Assembly: GCF_000350225.1 (NCBI RefSeq) | Contig: NW_005178519.1 | Span: 1-64,000 of the forward strand | Length of the DNA: 64,000 nt | Direction: 5' to 3' | DNA from: Chondrus crispus | Lineage: Eukaryota; Rhodophyta; Florideophyceae; Gigartinales; Gigartinaceae | Part shown: positions 20,747-31,036 of the stretch, piece after piece | Layout: each line of letters opens with the position of its first letter | How positions within the stretch are numbered: position 1 is the first letter of the stretch | The notes under the pieces: generated by a model | The model's input: only the letters and a program-made list of their open reading frames with translations | What the model was told of the DNA's origin: nothing | The model's database searches: none | Translations under genes and position numbers: made by a program

Positions 20747-21473
20747 TTTCTAACGCGGCTGGTACTTGGAATTGGTATCAAAACTGCCATGCGCACTTCC
20801 TCGTTGATCTTCTTGTTAATGACACAAATTGCCGAGGTTGATTTCAATGGCAAAAAATGTTTCGCATTTTTGGTCAAGTTGGAAGCAAGATTGGGACATC
20901 TGAAACTACGCAGGGTGGTTTCGGGTCAGTTAGCACAAAGTTTTCTGAGACTTATATCCGGGACGAGTGGGAACTCGACGGCTTGGTCAATGTCTACCAG
21001 GACATGAAAAACACCTTCTCATTAGGGAACATATGGGTGACGTCGACCAGAAGCGCATTTTCTTGCAAACAAAAAACAACGTGCGAGAGAACGACCCACT
21101 TTCTCTTTTTTCCAGAGGTCCTCTACGACGCGACAAGGCTGCGACCCTTATATCAAAGTTGTGTAAGGCTGAAGAAGTTTGTGGTATCGGAGAGAAGGAT
21201 ACTGTTACCACACATGGCTTGCGTGCGACAACGACGTCTTTATTGTTGGAAGCTGGGCATTCCGATTCATCAGTAGCATTAAGGACCAGCTACAGAGACC
21301 TTACATCTCTCAAGAACTATCAAAATCTCTCCGGTGCAGTTGGAAGACAGCAAGATGCGGACATTCTGCAAAACACGAGCAACAAATCTAAGCGAAGTTC
21401 TAATCGTAGTCAATGGGGTTGGAGACCCATCTCCCACCCCATTGACTACTTCTATATGGGAATAAGAGGATGA
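20747..21473 (+). pseudogene. Crypton-like (DUF3504-type) tyrosine recombinase, C-terminal half
   Basis: The catalytic core of a tyrosine recombinase in three successive frames (breaks near 20865 and 21040). Visible residues are the first catalytic Arg in AMRTSSL, the THGLRATTTS box (H-x-x-R), and the C-terminal LTSLKNYQNL with the nucleophile Tyr; the usual GHRDL before it is SYRDL, so one catalytic His is lost. Such enzymes cut and rejoin DNA through a Tyr-DNA link. The N-terminal half is not upstream: 20747 is the edge of the B 5' LTR. The matching half is on the - strand at 52525-53358, and the frame across the two edges, with one copy of the target duplication, continues without a shift. 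Confidence 0.85.
21406..21449 (+). other. Hairpin at the end of the recombinase gene
   Basis: A perfect 14-bp inverted repeat, GTAGTCAATGGGGT and ACCCCATTGACTAC, is separated by 16 bases. It lies in the last codons of the recombinase frame. It could form a hairpin in RNA or DNA; no function is known to me. Confidence 0.6.
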
Positions 21474-21840
21474 AAGTTGGCACTATTGCGCAGTATGCAT
21501 CGGATGATAACGAAGAGAACATTGGAGTATTGCAAATATTCCCACAGGGGTGAAGGTTGCAGATAATACGACCCCAGAACCAATCAAGTTTTTATCTGAT
21601 GTTGCCTCCATTTCTGGTGGTTCCATCACGGTTAAAATAAACTACAATAAGTAAATAGGTCTGACATTTTGTCTTGTTGTTATGCATTAGTTTTGAGAAT
21701 ACTTGCCCATTGCATATTTTGCCCGTCTTTTGTCCATGCCAATTATGCCGTGCTAGGGAGGAAAGTTGGCCGTACTGGGCACACTTTCCATGCAAAGGGG
21801 ACACCGAAGTCTGAATGAGAACTGCCCCACGAGCACCTGA
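21474..21840. other. Unassigned sequence downstream of the recombinase
   Basis: About 370 AT-rich bases with only short frames and no recognisable gene. It lies between the recombinase stop and the inverted repeat at 21841-21960. Confidence 0.4.
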
Positions 21841-21960
21841 GAAACTACCACTGTTATCGTTGGTGCCCTAGTGCACCTTCGATAACAGTGGTGTTATCGA
21901 AGGTTGCCCTAGGGCACCGCCCATAACAGTAGTTTTTCGGAAGATTGCGAGAACTGGGCA
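21841..21960 (+). repeat. About 120-bp repeat bracketing the recombinase (copy 1)
   Basis: Contains alternating CCACTGTTATCG / CGATAACAGTGG palindromic units and GGTGCCCTAGGGCACC-like blocks, ending CAGTAGTTTTTCGGAAGATTG. The same arrangement is present at 53641-53775 in the same present orientation. When the two recombinase halves are put in their original order, the two copies face each other as inverted repeats about 2.4 kb apart with the recombinase between them. Confidence 0.65.
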
Positions 21961-22342
21961 TGATCCTCAATATCACTGCAATATCACGACACATGCAGGA
22001 GCTTGTGCCTTGCGTTTAGCGACATACTCCGTGCCAGGCTGGCACTGCCGCATTGTGCTGATATCGCAGGTTATCCACTGGCTGATATTGGGCCATAATT
22101 TTACCAGCCGTGAGACAAGTAGAGAGAGATGTGCGCAGTGTACATGGTCAGTTGCCCGAGTTCTGGACGATTTTGTGCTTATGCAAGAATAATTATTGCC
22201 CCGAAGACCTACTCTTCCTGTCGCATAGTAGTGCTGCCTGCAGTTCCACAATTCCTGCGAGAGGACTTTGTGGAACCCCGCGATACCAAGTATCACTCCT
22301 GATGCACAGTGTGCCCTCGCTAATCATTTACTCACTCTCAAT
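21961..22342. other. Unassigned sequence before the DDE1 C-terminus
   Basis: About 380 bases with no recognisable coding sequence. It includes several short ATATCACxxxA(T)GC-type repeats but nothing I can name. Confidence 0.3.
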
Positions 22343-22569
22343 TTATTCACTATATTCATCCGCGAAAAAAGCCTCCGCCTCTTCATGGCCATCCACACCA
22401 TTACCACTACTTCTCTGCATCATGCACTGGCGCTTGCGAAGATTGACTGTCTGGGAATTCTGTCTCGTTCTCACAGTAGTGTCTGCAATATCATGTAAAC
22501 GTTTCAAATAGCGATCATACGTCCTCCCGTCTTCCCTGCGCAATGGAAGTCACTTAATCTGCACGCTGG
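22343..22569 (-). pseudogene. DDE transposase DDE1 copy 1, C-terminal piece
   Basis: The frame contains LTSVQIK, then LPLRREDG and a basic, Arg/Gln-rich tail (RKRQCMMQRS), interrupted by a TGA. It corresponds to the end of the DDE1 copy at 54540-55809 (HVNCNPLRADDG and the RRTVQRNYREKRQRR tail). The rest of this gene is on the - strand at 27406-28600. The two pieces are separated by a 4.8-kb element flanked by TTAG. Confidence 0.65.
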
Positions 22570-22895
22570 TTAGCGCCATGCACGCTGCGTGCACTTTTTT
22601 GATCACGCACGGCCAATGTGCACTCGTGTACACTTTTGTATGTTTGCGTACATTTGTGCGCAGTGCACACTCGGTGCGTGCATGCACACTCCCCCTGCGT
22701 CACTTTGCGCACGTTTTTGTACAGTGCACACTCAGTGAGTGAATACGCACTGCCAGTGCGTGATGTGCATGTAGAACTTCACGCATCACCCCGCACAATC
22801 ACGATACGGAGCCAGTACCCCCACCCACAAGCCTCTCATCTTGCTTTCCGCACGCTCTCCCTTGATAATCACTTCTTTCTCTTTCTATTTCTTGG

Positions 22896-23954
22896 TTGCC
22901 CTCTCCTGGCTCGCTATCAGGAGCTTCCCGTCTACATGCTGGAGAATTATCGCAGCCTCGCGAAATAAGCGTATGGAAAGCCACACCTACTAGGACTTCG
23001 GATCATGCGGCGACTCCATTAAATGATGAAGAACATCTCTCCCGTGGATCAAGAGTTAATATTGGTGAGGGTGTCGCCGGGACGGACCTACGTCGTCACA
23101 AGCAAATACGAGACGATCGAGATAGCAGCACGTTGCCGAGCGACAGAAATGCATATGACGAAGTCAGTCGAGGACTTTTTCATGAGCCCGATATGGAACT
23201 AGGTACAGAAGACTGCATCGAAAATTCCTCAACGCTATCGGAAACCAGCGATACAGATTCAGACGAATTACACATTTTCTCGCAATTTAATGAGGTGAAT
23301 ACCTCCGTGCATGCCCAATTTTCATCTGATGAATCCCTGCCATCCATAGGACGGGACATAGAGGATGGGGAACTTCGTTCTCTTTTTACAGGATTTCATG
23401 AAAACGACCGACACATTACCACCAACGCAATGGAATCTCGAAGAATTGCTACTCAAGACTTTCGGTTCTCAATATATTTGGATCCATCCCAATGTCTCAT
23501 AGAGGATCTAAGCTTTGCAGCTGATTTGCAGACCGATAATCCGGAAAGTAGCGCGTTACTAGGAACTAGTTCAGAACGTCGATATGTACAGGAGAATGGT
23601 GGGTTGCCTAACTGGAAGTACGAAAGTCCATGGGATGATATGGAAATACGAGTGGATGATGCGGACTCGTCACTAGCGACAGGATACTTGCGAGAGGCTG
23701 CCTGTGTATTGGATAATACAGTGAGAGAGGTACAGCTAATGTACAATGGTGGTAAGCTGGTTACGTCAAGTAATATCTCTCCCATGGACGTATTTCACGT
23801 TCTTTTGCCTGACACATTCCTCCAAAAGCTTAAAGTGAACATTAATAGAGTCCTCAAATGTCGAAAGTGTGCTCTTGCTACATTTCTAGAGCTGAAGGAG
23901 GTTCTTTTAATGCATGTGCTTGCGGCGCTTACAACAGCAACGTCTCGACGATAA
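22896..23954 (+). pseudogene. N-terminal region of the transposase of the 4.8-kb element
   Basis: 352 codons. The first 230 residues are acidic and Ser/Asp-rich with no domain I recognise. Near the end is DVFHVLLPDTFLQKLKVNINR, which resembles the start of a piggyBac-type transposase domain (a helical segment ending in F-P-x-x-x-x-x-x-I). A frame break near 23880 leads to a Cys-containing short frame at 23858-24109, and decay continues to 24387. Confidence 0.5.
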
Positions 23955-24105
23955 CGGATCCTCGTAATAAGGGGTTTTCTGTACCAGAGTGCCAGGGTCT
24001 CGCTACAGTGAGATATGGTCATCAAGGAGCTGTAAAAAGCATCGCCGCCAGCGAGTTTAAACATTTCAAGGAGGCTGGTTCAACAAGTCGACACGTGGTA
24101 TCGTT

Positions 24106-24387
24106 TTGATTACGGAGAAGGAACAAGAACTGCCATCCATTAATCGATCTCTTGTTTACCTACTGGATAGCACTATATTTTCATTGGAAGATAACTATCA
24201 GCGTTCGCGGTCTAGGGCGGTTACCGCTTTGACTAATCTTTCACAGTTTAATAATCTTCACAAGGCACTCAGACCAGTTAAGAATGCCGTTTGTTCCGCC
24301 TTAACGTCCGCATTTATTGCAAACCATCACTCACGACCAGGTGAGAAGATTATTCACATTTGGGAGAGGTTAACCCAGTTGATTTAA
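24106..24387 (+). pseudogene. Middle fragment of the 4.8-kb element's coding region
   Basis: 93 codons following the previous frame after a break. No motif is recognisable. It is followed by stops and poly-A-like runs to about 24650. Confidence 0.35.
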
Positions 24388-24652
24388 GGATCTGTTACTC
24401 CTGGTTGTTTACGTCCTATGCTCGATGCAGTGTTTGCTGCTGACCGAGGTTGTAATTCAAAAAAAAACTATCTCTTTTATAAATTAGACACTCTGTGCAA
24501 CCGGCACTGGCACCCATAAGAGAAGTTTAGATTACCCTTTTTTTCGGGAACGGACCCATTACTAAGAGACACAAAGAGAAGTTCGTGAGCGAGAAGGGAT
24601 GTAGGGCAGTTTACAGTGCTGTACGGAAACCTTCTGGTGCCAATAAGAAAAT

Positions 24653-25378
24653 GTGGAGGCCTTTGTATATCGGGAAGGCTACAGTGAACAGATAGCAGCT
24701 ACGTATCATAATGATGTACATAGTTTTGGATCCCATACGTTTACGCTGATACCAAATAGTTGCTTCAGGGGTGCATACTGCGAAGCAGACATAATTAAAT
24801 TTCAAAGGATCTATACATCCGAACCGCGATCGACCAGATCGAGGTCTGTACATTTCTTGCCACAAAAAAATGAAAGTGCTTTACGAAATACGAAACATCT
24901 CACCGTACAACAGCCGGAGGATCCTGGATGGTTCTTGTGTCGAGCATTTCAATTTACACCAAGGAAAACCAGCTCCTTTATGAGTACTGTCACTTCAAAC
25001 TACGACATGAAAATCCGTATAATGGCCAAGTTACTTTCTGATAAGACATTAGTACAAGGAGCGCAAAGTGTTTCAAGTAATTTATTAACCGCAGAAGCAG
25101 ATATTCGTAAGAAGTGGTATTGTCTACTTCATGCCATCAATATGCAGAGACGAGAAAAAGAAGTAGTACAGAACAATGCCGAAGCCATATCTGATTTGAG
25201 AGGTGCTAGGCATTCGTCACTGAATGCGCTAAGAAAGAAGGAACTTCTTTCTTTATTAATTTCTATAGGCCACAAGCAGTCAGCTGGTCTCTGGAAGCAG
25301 CAGCTTGTTGAGAAGATCCATCATCTACGAGCCAGTGTTGAAAATGGATCTATTCAGCTACAGGAGCAAGCGCCGTAA
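24653..25378 (+). pseudogene. Coding fragment with a SAP-like helix pair, 4.8-kb element
   Basis: 241 codons. The middle contains DPGWFLCRAFQFTPRK, and the C-terminal part contains RKKELLSLLISIGHKQSAGLW followed by LVEKI, which has the spacing of a SAP-type DNA-binding helix pair. I do not recognise the protein as a whole. It lies in the expected order between the N-terminal and nuclease-like parts of the same decayed gene. Confidence 0.4.
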
Positions 25379-25581
25379 CCCAGCTCTAGCACGGCATTTA
25401 TGAACATTGAGACGGAAAACTCGAAAAAGAACTATATGAATCGTCGCTTATAGCTTGTTTCATGAAACCCGTTGCCACGACAGCGGGAATGAGATATGGA
25501 TCCATAAACGAGATGCAAGTATTGAAGGCATTACCAGATATCTTCGACAGACATGATATATAAAATGCTTCACAGTATGAT

Positions 25582-25803
25582 TTGACCTCTGCAGTGCATC
25601 ACAAAGTGCAACATACACGTGCTGTGGGTCTTTCGGGTTCCTCCAGAATGGAGTTGCAAGCTGGGAGCCCAGATGGCGTTGTTTCTATTTCGATTTGTGA
25701 GGGAGATGTTTATGTTGCGGTAATCGAGATTAAAACAATGACACCTATCAACACGACAACGTCTGCAGAGCAGTCGGGGACAAATATAGAAAACTCTGTA
25801 TGA
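25582..25803 (+). pseudogene. PD-(D/E)XK nuclease-like fragment, 4.8-kb element
   Basis: 73 codons with AGSPDGVVSI followed about 15 residues later by VAVIEIKTMT. The Asp of SPDG and the E-x-K of EIK are in the pattern of restriction-endonuclease-fold (YqaJ-like) nucleases. A stop follows at 25801, and the frame is decayed on both sides. A nuclease-like module inside a piggyBac-like element would be unusual. Confidence 0.45.
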
Positions 25804-26019
25804 TTTCGGGCATTGGGCAAAGCAGGTCGTCTACCACGCTATTTCATCCCTGGTTCCCACTATGGCGTATAGACTTCAATGCTTGCATCATGCCGCAGTT
25901 CTACGTAAGCCACGAGTTGTTTTCGTGATGTCAAAAGAGAGTAACATGGGCTTCGTCAAATAATTTATGCTACTATTCTGGAGTTTGCAGCAATCCTTGT
26001 CGTCTCTTACGACCATGTT

Positions 26020-26684
26020 GTGAGATCTGTGCGCCTGTTCTGCTTTAACTGGATTGGAAAATCAGCAGAAAATATTCTAAGCGCCTACGACGAGCTCCAA
26101 GAAACCACTCATGCAACTGATATTTTCTCATACGCCTCCGAGACGTATGAGAAAAAATCAGTTAAAACGAGTCGTTTTACAATCTCTGTACTGCTTGCAA
26201 GCGGCTTGCCTCGACACTCGGGCCACTTCCGCCTGCCATAATGATTCGCCCTTCAGGTCTCGTGTTTTGGAATTTGCTTAAAGATGGAGTTTACGAGTTT
26301 GGTCGAGCCCTGAAAAGCTTATGCTACACTAACTCTTCCGAAAATCCTATTGTAAGCGTCCTGGGAAGGTTATTGCTGGCACAGGTAAACGACGCTGCTG
26401 TGGTCCATCGTTTTGCTCTGGCGAGAAAACGAGGACTACCTCCTGAAATTTATGAATACATAAATTGCGACCGGAAGGAAGGATACAGTGCATTGCGGCA
26501 TGATGCAGCAAGATGGGCAACATTGGCAAGCTTTGCAAGAGAGCTTACAAAATACTTCTGTGTATACAAAACGAACCAGACGGACGGAAACGAACTCGAA
26601 TCAGAATGTCCGGGAGACCGAATCATGAGGACCACTGAGATTCCACTCAAACCGTTCTATTGCAAGGATGCAATCACCAAATAG
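26020..26684 (+). pseudogene. C-terminal transposase fragment of the 4.8-kb element
   Basis: Two frames, 26020-26241 and 26241-26684. The second has FWNLLKDGVYEFGRALKSL and LLAQVNDAAVVHRFALARK. The K-(D/G)-G-V-x-x-F/S-R pattern followed by a helix with NDAA resembles the region around the third Asp in piggyBac transposases (usually GVD), but Tyr replaces that Asp here. The gene ends about 500 bases before the right TIR. Confidence 0.45.
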
Positions 26685-27405
26685 TATAGGCCGTCAGACA
26701 AGCAAAGACGTTTACAGGATGTAAAATTACATAAAGTAGTGCAACGAAAGGTCTGATACTGCTCCTTGTGCTCATAAAGCTCACATTGCTACATAATGGA
26801 AATTAATTCAAGAAGCGAGGCGGTAGAAGGCAAAAACAGTAGTGCGCGACATGTCGTCAGGCCATCTGTACAAACTGTTGGACGGAATAGCACACAGTAC
26901 ACGTTTTAGAAAAGGCCACCATATCAAACGATGATCTCCAAAAATCTAAGGGAACGGGCATCACTATCCTAAAACGTTGAGACGTGTGCCCTCTGGGCTA
27001 TCTCTTCACAATTTTGTACGAGTTGCAAGTTTTGTAGAACGCGTTTGTAGACAACGCTTTCATGGCGACATAGATTGTGATGAGGGAAGGCTTTTGAGTC
27101 TGCTTTGTTGGCGTGCTTCCGCTAAAAGTGAACGGAGTAGGTCTAGAGAGGTAGAAAGCTAGAAGATAGGCTTGTGGGCGGGGGTACGGGCTCCGTACCG
27201 CGATCGTACAGAGTGATTCGTGAAGTTCTGCATGCACTTCACGCACTGGCAGTAGGCATTCACGCACCGAGTGTGCTCTGTACAAAAACGTACACATATT
27301 GCCGCACGGGGAGTGTGTACTGTACATAAATGTACGCCAATGTACACGGCCAATAGAATTGGCCGTGCGTGATCAGAGAAGTGCGCGCAGCGTGCATGGC
27401 GTTAG

Positions 27406-28600
27406 AGCAGCAGTTGGCCGAAAATATGGCCATAGCTATCCTCTGACCATCGGTATTTATTCGAAACAACACCCCACAGTATACCCTGTCGCCTAAAGTT
27501 GTTTTCGACTATTACCCTGTCCCATGCCTTTGCCTCGGTCTCCTGTCGATCTGCCACTGTTAGTACAACACCAACGGGCTTCTTCTTAGGTATGACACAC
27601 CTCACCTCTCCTTCAATTCCTTTATTCCCTTTATCGAGCAACACACCCCAGTGTCCCGAAATTTGATCGCCTGATGGACTGATGACCGCAATTGTCTCCT
27701 CTATATCTCTATTTCCAGTTCACTTCCATGCCCATGAAGCATGTTACGCATTATGGCAATATATGGGCAACAGATCCAAGGTAGTGCTTGCTTACATGCA
27801 ACGCCAGTCCATTAGGCAGAACAGATGCCTCAACTTTAAACCGATGCAATTTGTGTGTACTAGAAAAATATTTTTGAAGTCCTCCAATGTCCCACCCGGC
27901 TGGAATGTCCGCTGAAAAGTCACATCCGTCGCGTAGCGGCACTTTTTGTAGGTCTTGAACATTGTCTTGTCGCCAATGAGCCTCTCTGTGTTAAAGCGAC
28001 TAGCGTACTGCGGCAAGAAAGGGCGATAGGTGTGTTCTTATGTGCTTCTTATCATCGTAGAAACCTTTTTTTGAAGGTGGCATCCTTTATACCAAACAAG
28101 AGAGCCATTAAATCCCATTTTGCACCGTGTTTTAAAACGGCAGTTGCCATGAACAGGAGGTCCTCGTCTTTAATAGGGACGTTGATGTTAAAATCGAGGT
28201 CTGAAAAATTTGCCGCAAAAATTCGTTAACCATTAAGCCACAGGCGCTGGCTTCTTGGTGTCCCCTTGGGCGCGCTTACTTTTCAACAGGAGTTGCTTAC
28301 CCTTCTCGTGTTGTACGTGTTGTTGATGTGGTCTTTCAGCTGGTTCCAGATAGCGTTGAACGCGGGGAGGGTGAAGTTCGTCATCTTCTGTACGGCGTCG
28401 TTTCCTCCTTCTTGGACAAAACGATCGATGACGGAGCAATCGCTTTGTTATTCGTCGTCGCTCTCCGGAAGGTCTGGTGCAGCTTACTACTTGCAGGGGT
28501 CTTACTGAGGGCGCCTAGTATGCTCCTCCACCATTTCGAGCGCCACTGCGGCTTTGAGTGGGTCTTGGCGAGGTGGAATACTGCCCACGGATTTTGGGAA
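27406..28600 (-). pseudogene. DDE transposase DDE1 copy 1, N-terminal and catalytic part
   Basis: Multiple frames on the - strand, in order: a Lys/Ala/Glu-rich helix near 28575-28530; VQKMTNFTLPAFNAIWNQL near 28400-28330; KDEDLLFMATAVLKHGAKWD near 28180; YATDVTF and a LPNGLALHVSKHYLGSV segment near 27930-27760; and DKGNKGIEG with RVIVENNFRR and LWGVVSNKYRW at 27644-27402. The DKGxxG and VIVENxFxR boxes are typical of DDE_Tnp_4-like transposases. Many stops and shifts show it is dead. The C-terminus is at 22343-22569 beyond the TTAG-flanked insertion. Confidence 0.7.
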
Positions 28601-28761
28601 GCACGGGATGGCAGGAGAAATCGAGCTGGGATTTTGGGAGCGGAATTTGAAGGGAAGGAAGACAGTCGAGCGAGGAGGAGGGGTGATTTGGGAAGGGCGT
28701 GGTCGAAGGAGAGCGAGGAGAGATGTTTGAGAAAGGTGTGAAGCTCACACCTTTTTCCCTT

Positions 28762-28789
28762 CAGTATTATATCTATAGATATAATACTG
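28762..28789. other. Perfect 28-bp palindrome
   Basis: CAGTATTATATCTA and its exact reverse complement, with no spacer. A second hairpin with AGACCGAAA and TTTCGGTCT arms lies 60 bases on. Function is unknown; they may be terminal or subterminal structures of a decayed transposon. Confidence 0.6.
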
Positions 28790-29159
28790 GAGGCAAAATC
28801 CCGAGGAAACAGCAACAAATGAACGATGAGAGTTTCGTTTCTAGGAGACCGAAATGCTGCAGTGTTTCGGTCTGCAGTAAATCGCGCCGTCAGCCGGGAG
28901 ATGGGCTGATTTGACCTGGTGGGGAATAATTCCAGGAACACTCAATGGCTTGCGTTGATTTAAATATCTGGAACATTTTTCAGTTTATTTGTGAAAGAGC
29001 AGACCTTCAACCTTAATCACTTCCTAACAGATTCGCTATTCCCGCCATGGGATTACACACCTGTAGAGATCACCGTTCGTATTATTACCGCACATTTAGT
29101 GGTTAGCTCCGTCAGTCTAGACCTCACACCTTTATATTAGCTCGGGTGAGCAATCTAAG
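28790..29159. other. Unassigned sequence
   Basis: About 370 bases without a recognisable gene between the palindrome and the start of the DDE2 pseudogene. It may contain the end of the DDE1 element, but I cannot define its TIR. Confidence 0.3.
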
Positions 29160-29332
29160 TTGGGACGGCGGTGGGTTTTGACTTTGAGAGTAAAGTGGTG
29201 TTGCACATGGTCAGGACCATGTATGACCAAATACCTATTCGATGCTACTTCTCATTCAGAGCCAACGTTGAAAAAGGCAATATCGCTCAGGCCAAAGCTG
29301 TCAGCCGAGGGTCGAAAACGAAGAGACCACAG

Positions 29333-29968
29333 TGTCGCATAAACACCCCCACAAGGAAGGGGGGTATTCGCCGCTTGTTCAGCGGAAGACCCTGGATCGG
29401 CGGTACCGAGGGTATTAACCAACCAACGCCACCTGGTACAGGCCGGTAGCGGGTGGTAGTGCGGTTTCGGCGGGTACGCGCGCGTAGGCGAGCGGATCGA
29501 CGCCTCGACGCCTCGGAGCAGTACCGGTTGACGATCCGGTACTGACGGGCGGAGGCGGATCCGAGCTCGCCGGCGGTCGCGTGCGTCCACTACCCGCGCA
29601 GTGGCAACTCACGCTCGCGGAACGCCGGTGCGAGTGGTAGAATAAGCTGAGTGGTCGACCGTCGGTGGAGGGTTTCCTAGCTTGGTCCCCTCCGCCAGCG
29701 GTCGCTTCCTGTATTTATTGTACAAGTTAATTAGCCGTCACAGTACGGACTGCACTGTAGACGGTTTACTGTAAACGGTGCGGGCCGGCCCGCACTGTAA
29801 CGCTGTCAGCTGTCGGGGCTGACAGCACACGTGTGCTACGCGTGGGGTACACATTTGGTGCGCGCGCGCTGTAAGGTATGTGCGCGCACGCTGTAAGGTC
29901 CGTACCTTACAGCGTTAGATCTAATTCTAAATCTAATATATAGTACAGTAGTCGGCGGTTATGCTACA
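29333..29968 (-). repeat. Solo LTR, B-like family (636 bp), inside DDE2
   Basis: In the + direction it starts TGTCGCATAAACACCCCC and ends GCGGTTATGCTACA, with TG...CA ends. It has the same head motif and palindrome set as the B LTR, including the GGT...ACC and CTGTCAG hairpins, but is clearly diverged. The flanks are CACAG and CATAG, a target duplication with one change. No internal element DNA is attached. Confidence 0.75.
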
Positions 29969-31036
29969 CATAGGACACGAAGAGCTGCCCTGCAGCACCC
30001 GTCGATGTCTACGTTCTCGGCCCCTTTCGTATCTGGTTGCGATGGGTCTTTAATTGCTCCAATAGGGCTTGATCACCACGCATTTCGTAGGTTGCTAGAA
30101 AACTTCGAACCTACCTTCGAGCGATGTTCCACATACTGCAGCGAGGGAATGATGAAACTCGTCCCCTTTGTTGTGAAATGGGCGTCCGGCCGCGTTCGCT
30201 GTCTATATGCCATTGTTTAGGGCCCATACGTTCGTGGTCTCACTTCCCGAGAAGATGCAGGGGTTCCGAAATGGTGTTGTACCCCGTGTTCGGCAGTATA
30301 GGCTCCGTTTATTCCCTCTTTTTACGTTTTGGGAGTCGATCATTACACCAGCAACTTTCTACTGATGATATGGCAGCTGTGCGAGTGCCATCAAATGAGG
30401 AAATAAAAGGCTTTACGTATTCCTTCGCATCAAAATATTATTCGCTTTCGGATTTATATGTGGTTGCTCGTGGACGCAAACTATATCTGCAGCAATCTGG
30501 AGATTCCGTTATCCAAAATATGTTCTACATTGGTTGAATAAATAACCACTATGTTAGAAATGCTTTGTGTTTCCCCCTAATGGAGCCATTGTAGTATGTG
30601 CGGTGAACGCACCAGAGGCGATGCATGATTCGACGATAGCAGACTCGGGTAACATTTACAAAATGTACAAGATGTGTATGATAGGACTGGTGGCCGCTGT
30701 GTTGTCGATTCGGCTTTCTCAGAACGAAACCATCCGTTTCTTATCGAGTCCAGTCAGAACTATCTGATAAACGCTGAGCATTTGCTAAAACTTTCTGAAT
30801 GTTTACAAGCAACCTCTGCCACCCAGGCCGCGGAGTCGTGTATACGGGCTTTGCAAGGATCACTTCCAAGATTGAAGTATCGGACTCACATACAAGGAAA
30901 GAGGAGAACGAAAAGCAACTCATTTGTCTTTGGTTCAACCTTTCATTTTTCGGACCCGTGTTTTTGGTTCAATCAAATCTTGAACACGTACATGTCCAGT
31001 TCTGCATATACGGGTTCAAGATTCACGTTAAGCTGA

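Larger units (their letters stand above)
22574..27401. mobile_element. 4.8-kb piggyBac-like DNA transposon with long TIRs and TTAG target duplications
   Basis: Inverted ends of about 270-290 bp (22574-22860 and 27136-27401) both start CGCCATGCACGCTGCG when read inward. They are filled with short GTGCAC/GTACAC palindromes. TTAG at 22570-22573 and 27402-27405 flanks them. The insertion splits DDE1 copy 1. Internal frames on the + strand are decayed: 22896-23954, 24106-24387, 24653-25378, 25582-25803 and 26020-26684. The piggyBac assignment rests on weak motifs (see those entries), and the target site is TTAG rather than the classical TTAA, so the superfamily remains tentative. Confidence 0.7.

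Noticed and set aside
22574-22860. CRISPR-like or satellite array in the GTGCAC-rich block
   Set aside because: The units are irregular, and the whole block is matched inverted at 27136-27401, so it is a TIR.
29300-29333. Treating the LTR at 29333-29968 as a 5' LTR with a primer-binding site (GAGACCAC next to it resembles B)
   Set aside because: The flanks CACAG / CATAG and the continuous DDE2 frame across the LTR fit a solo LTR better.
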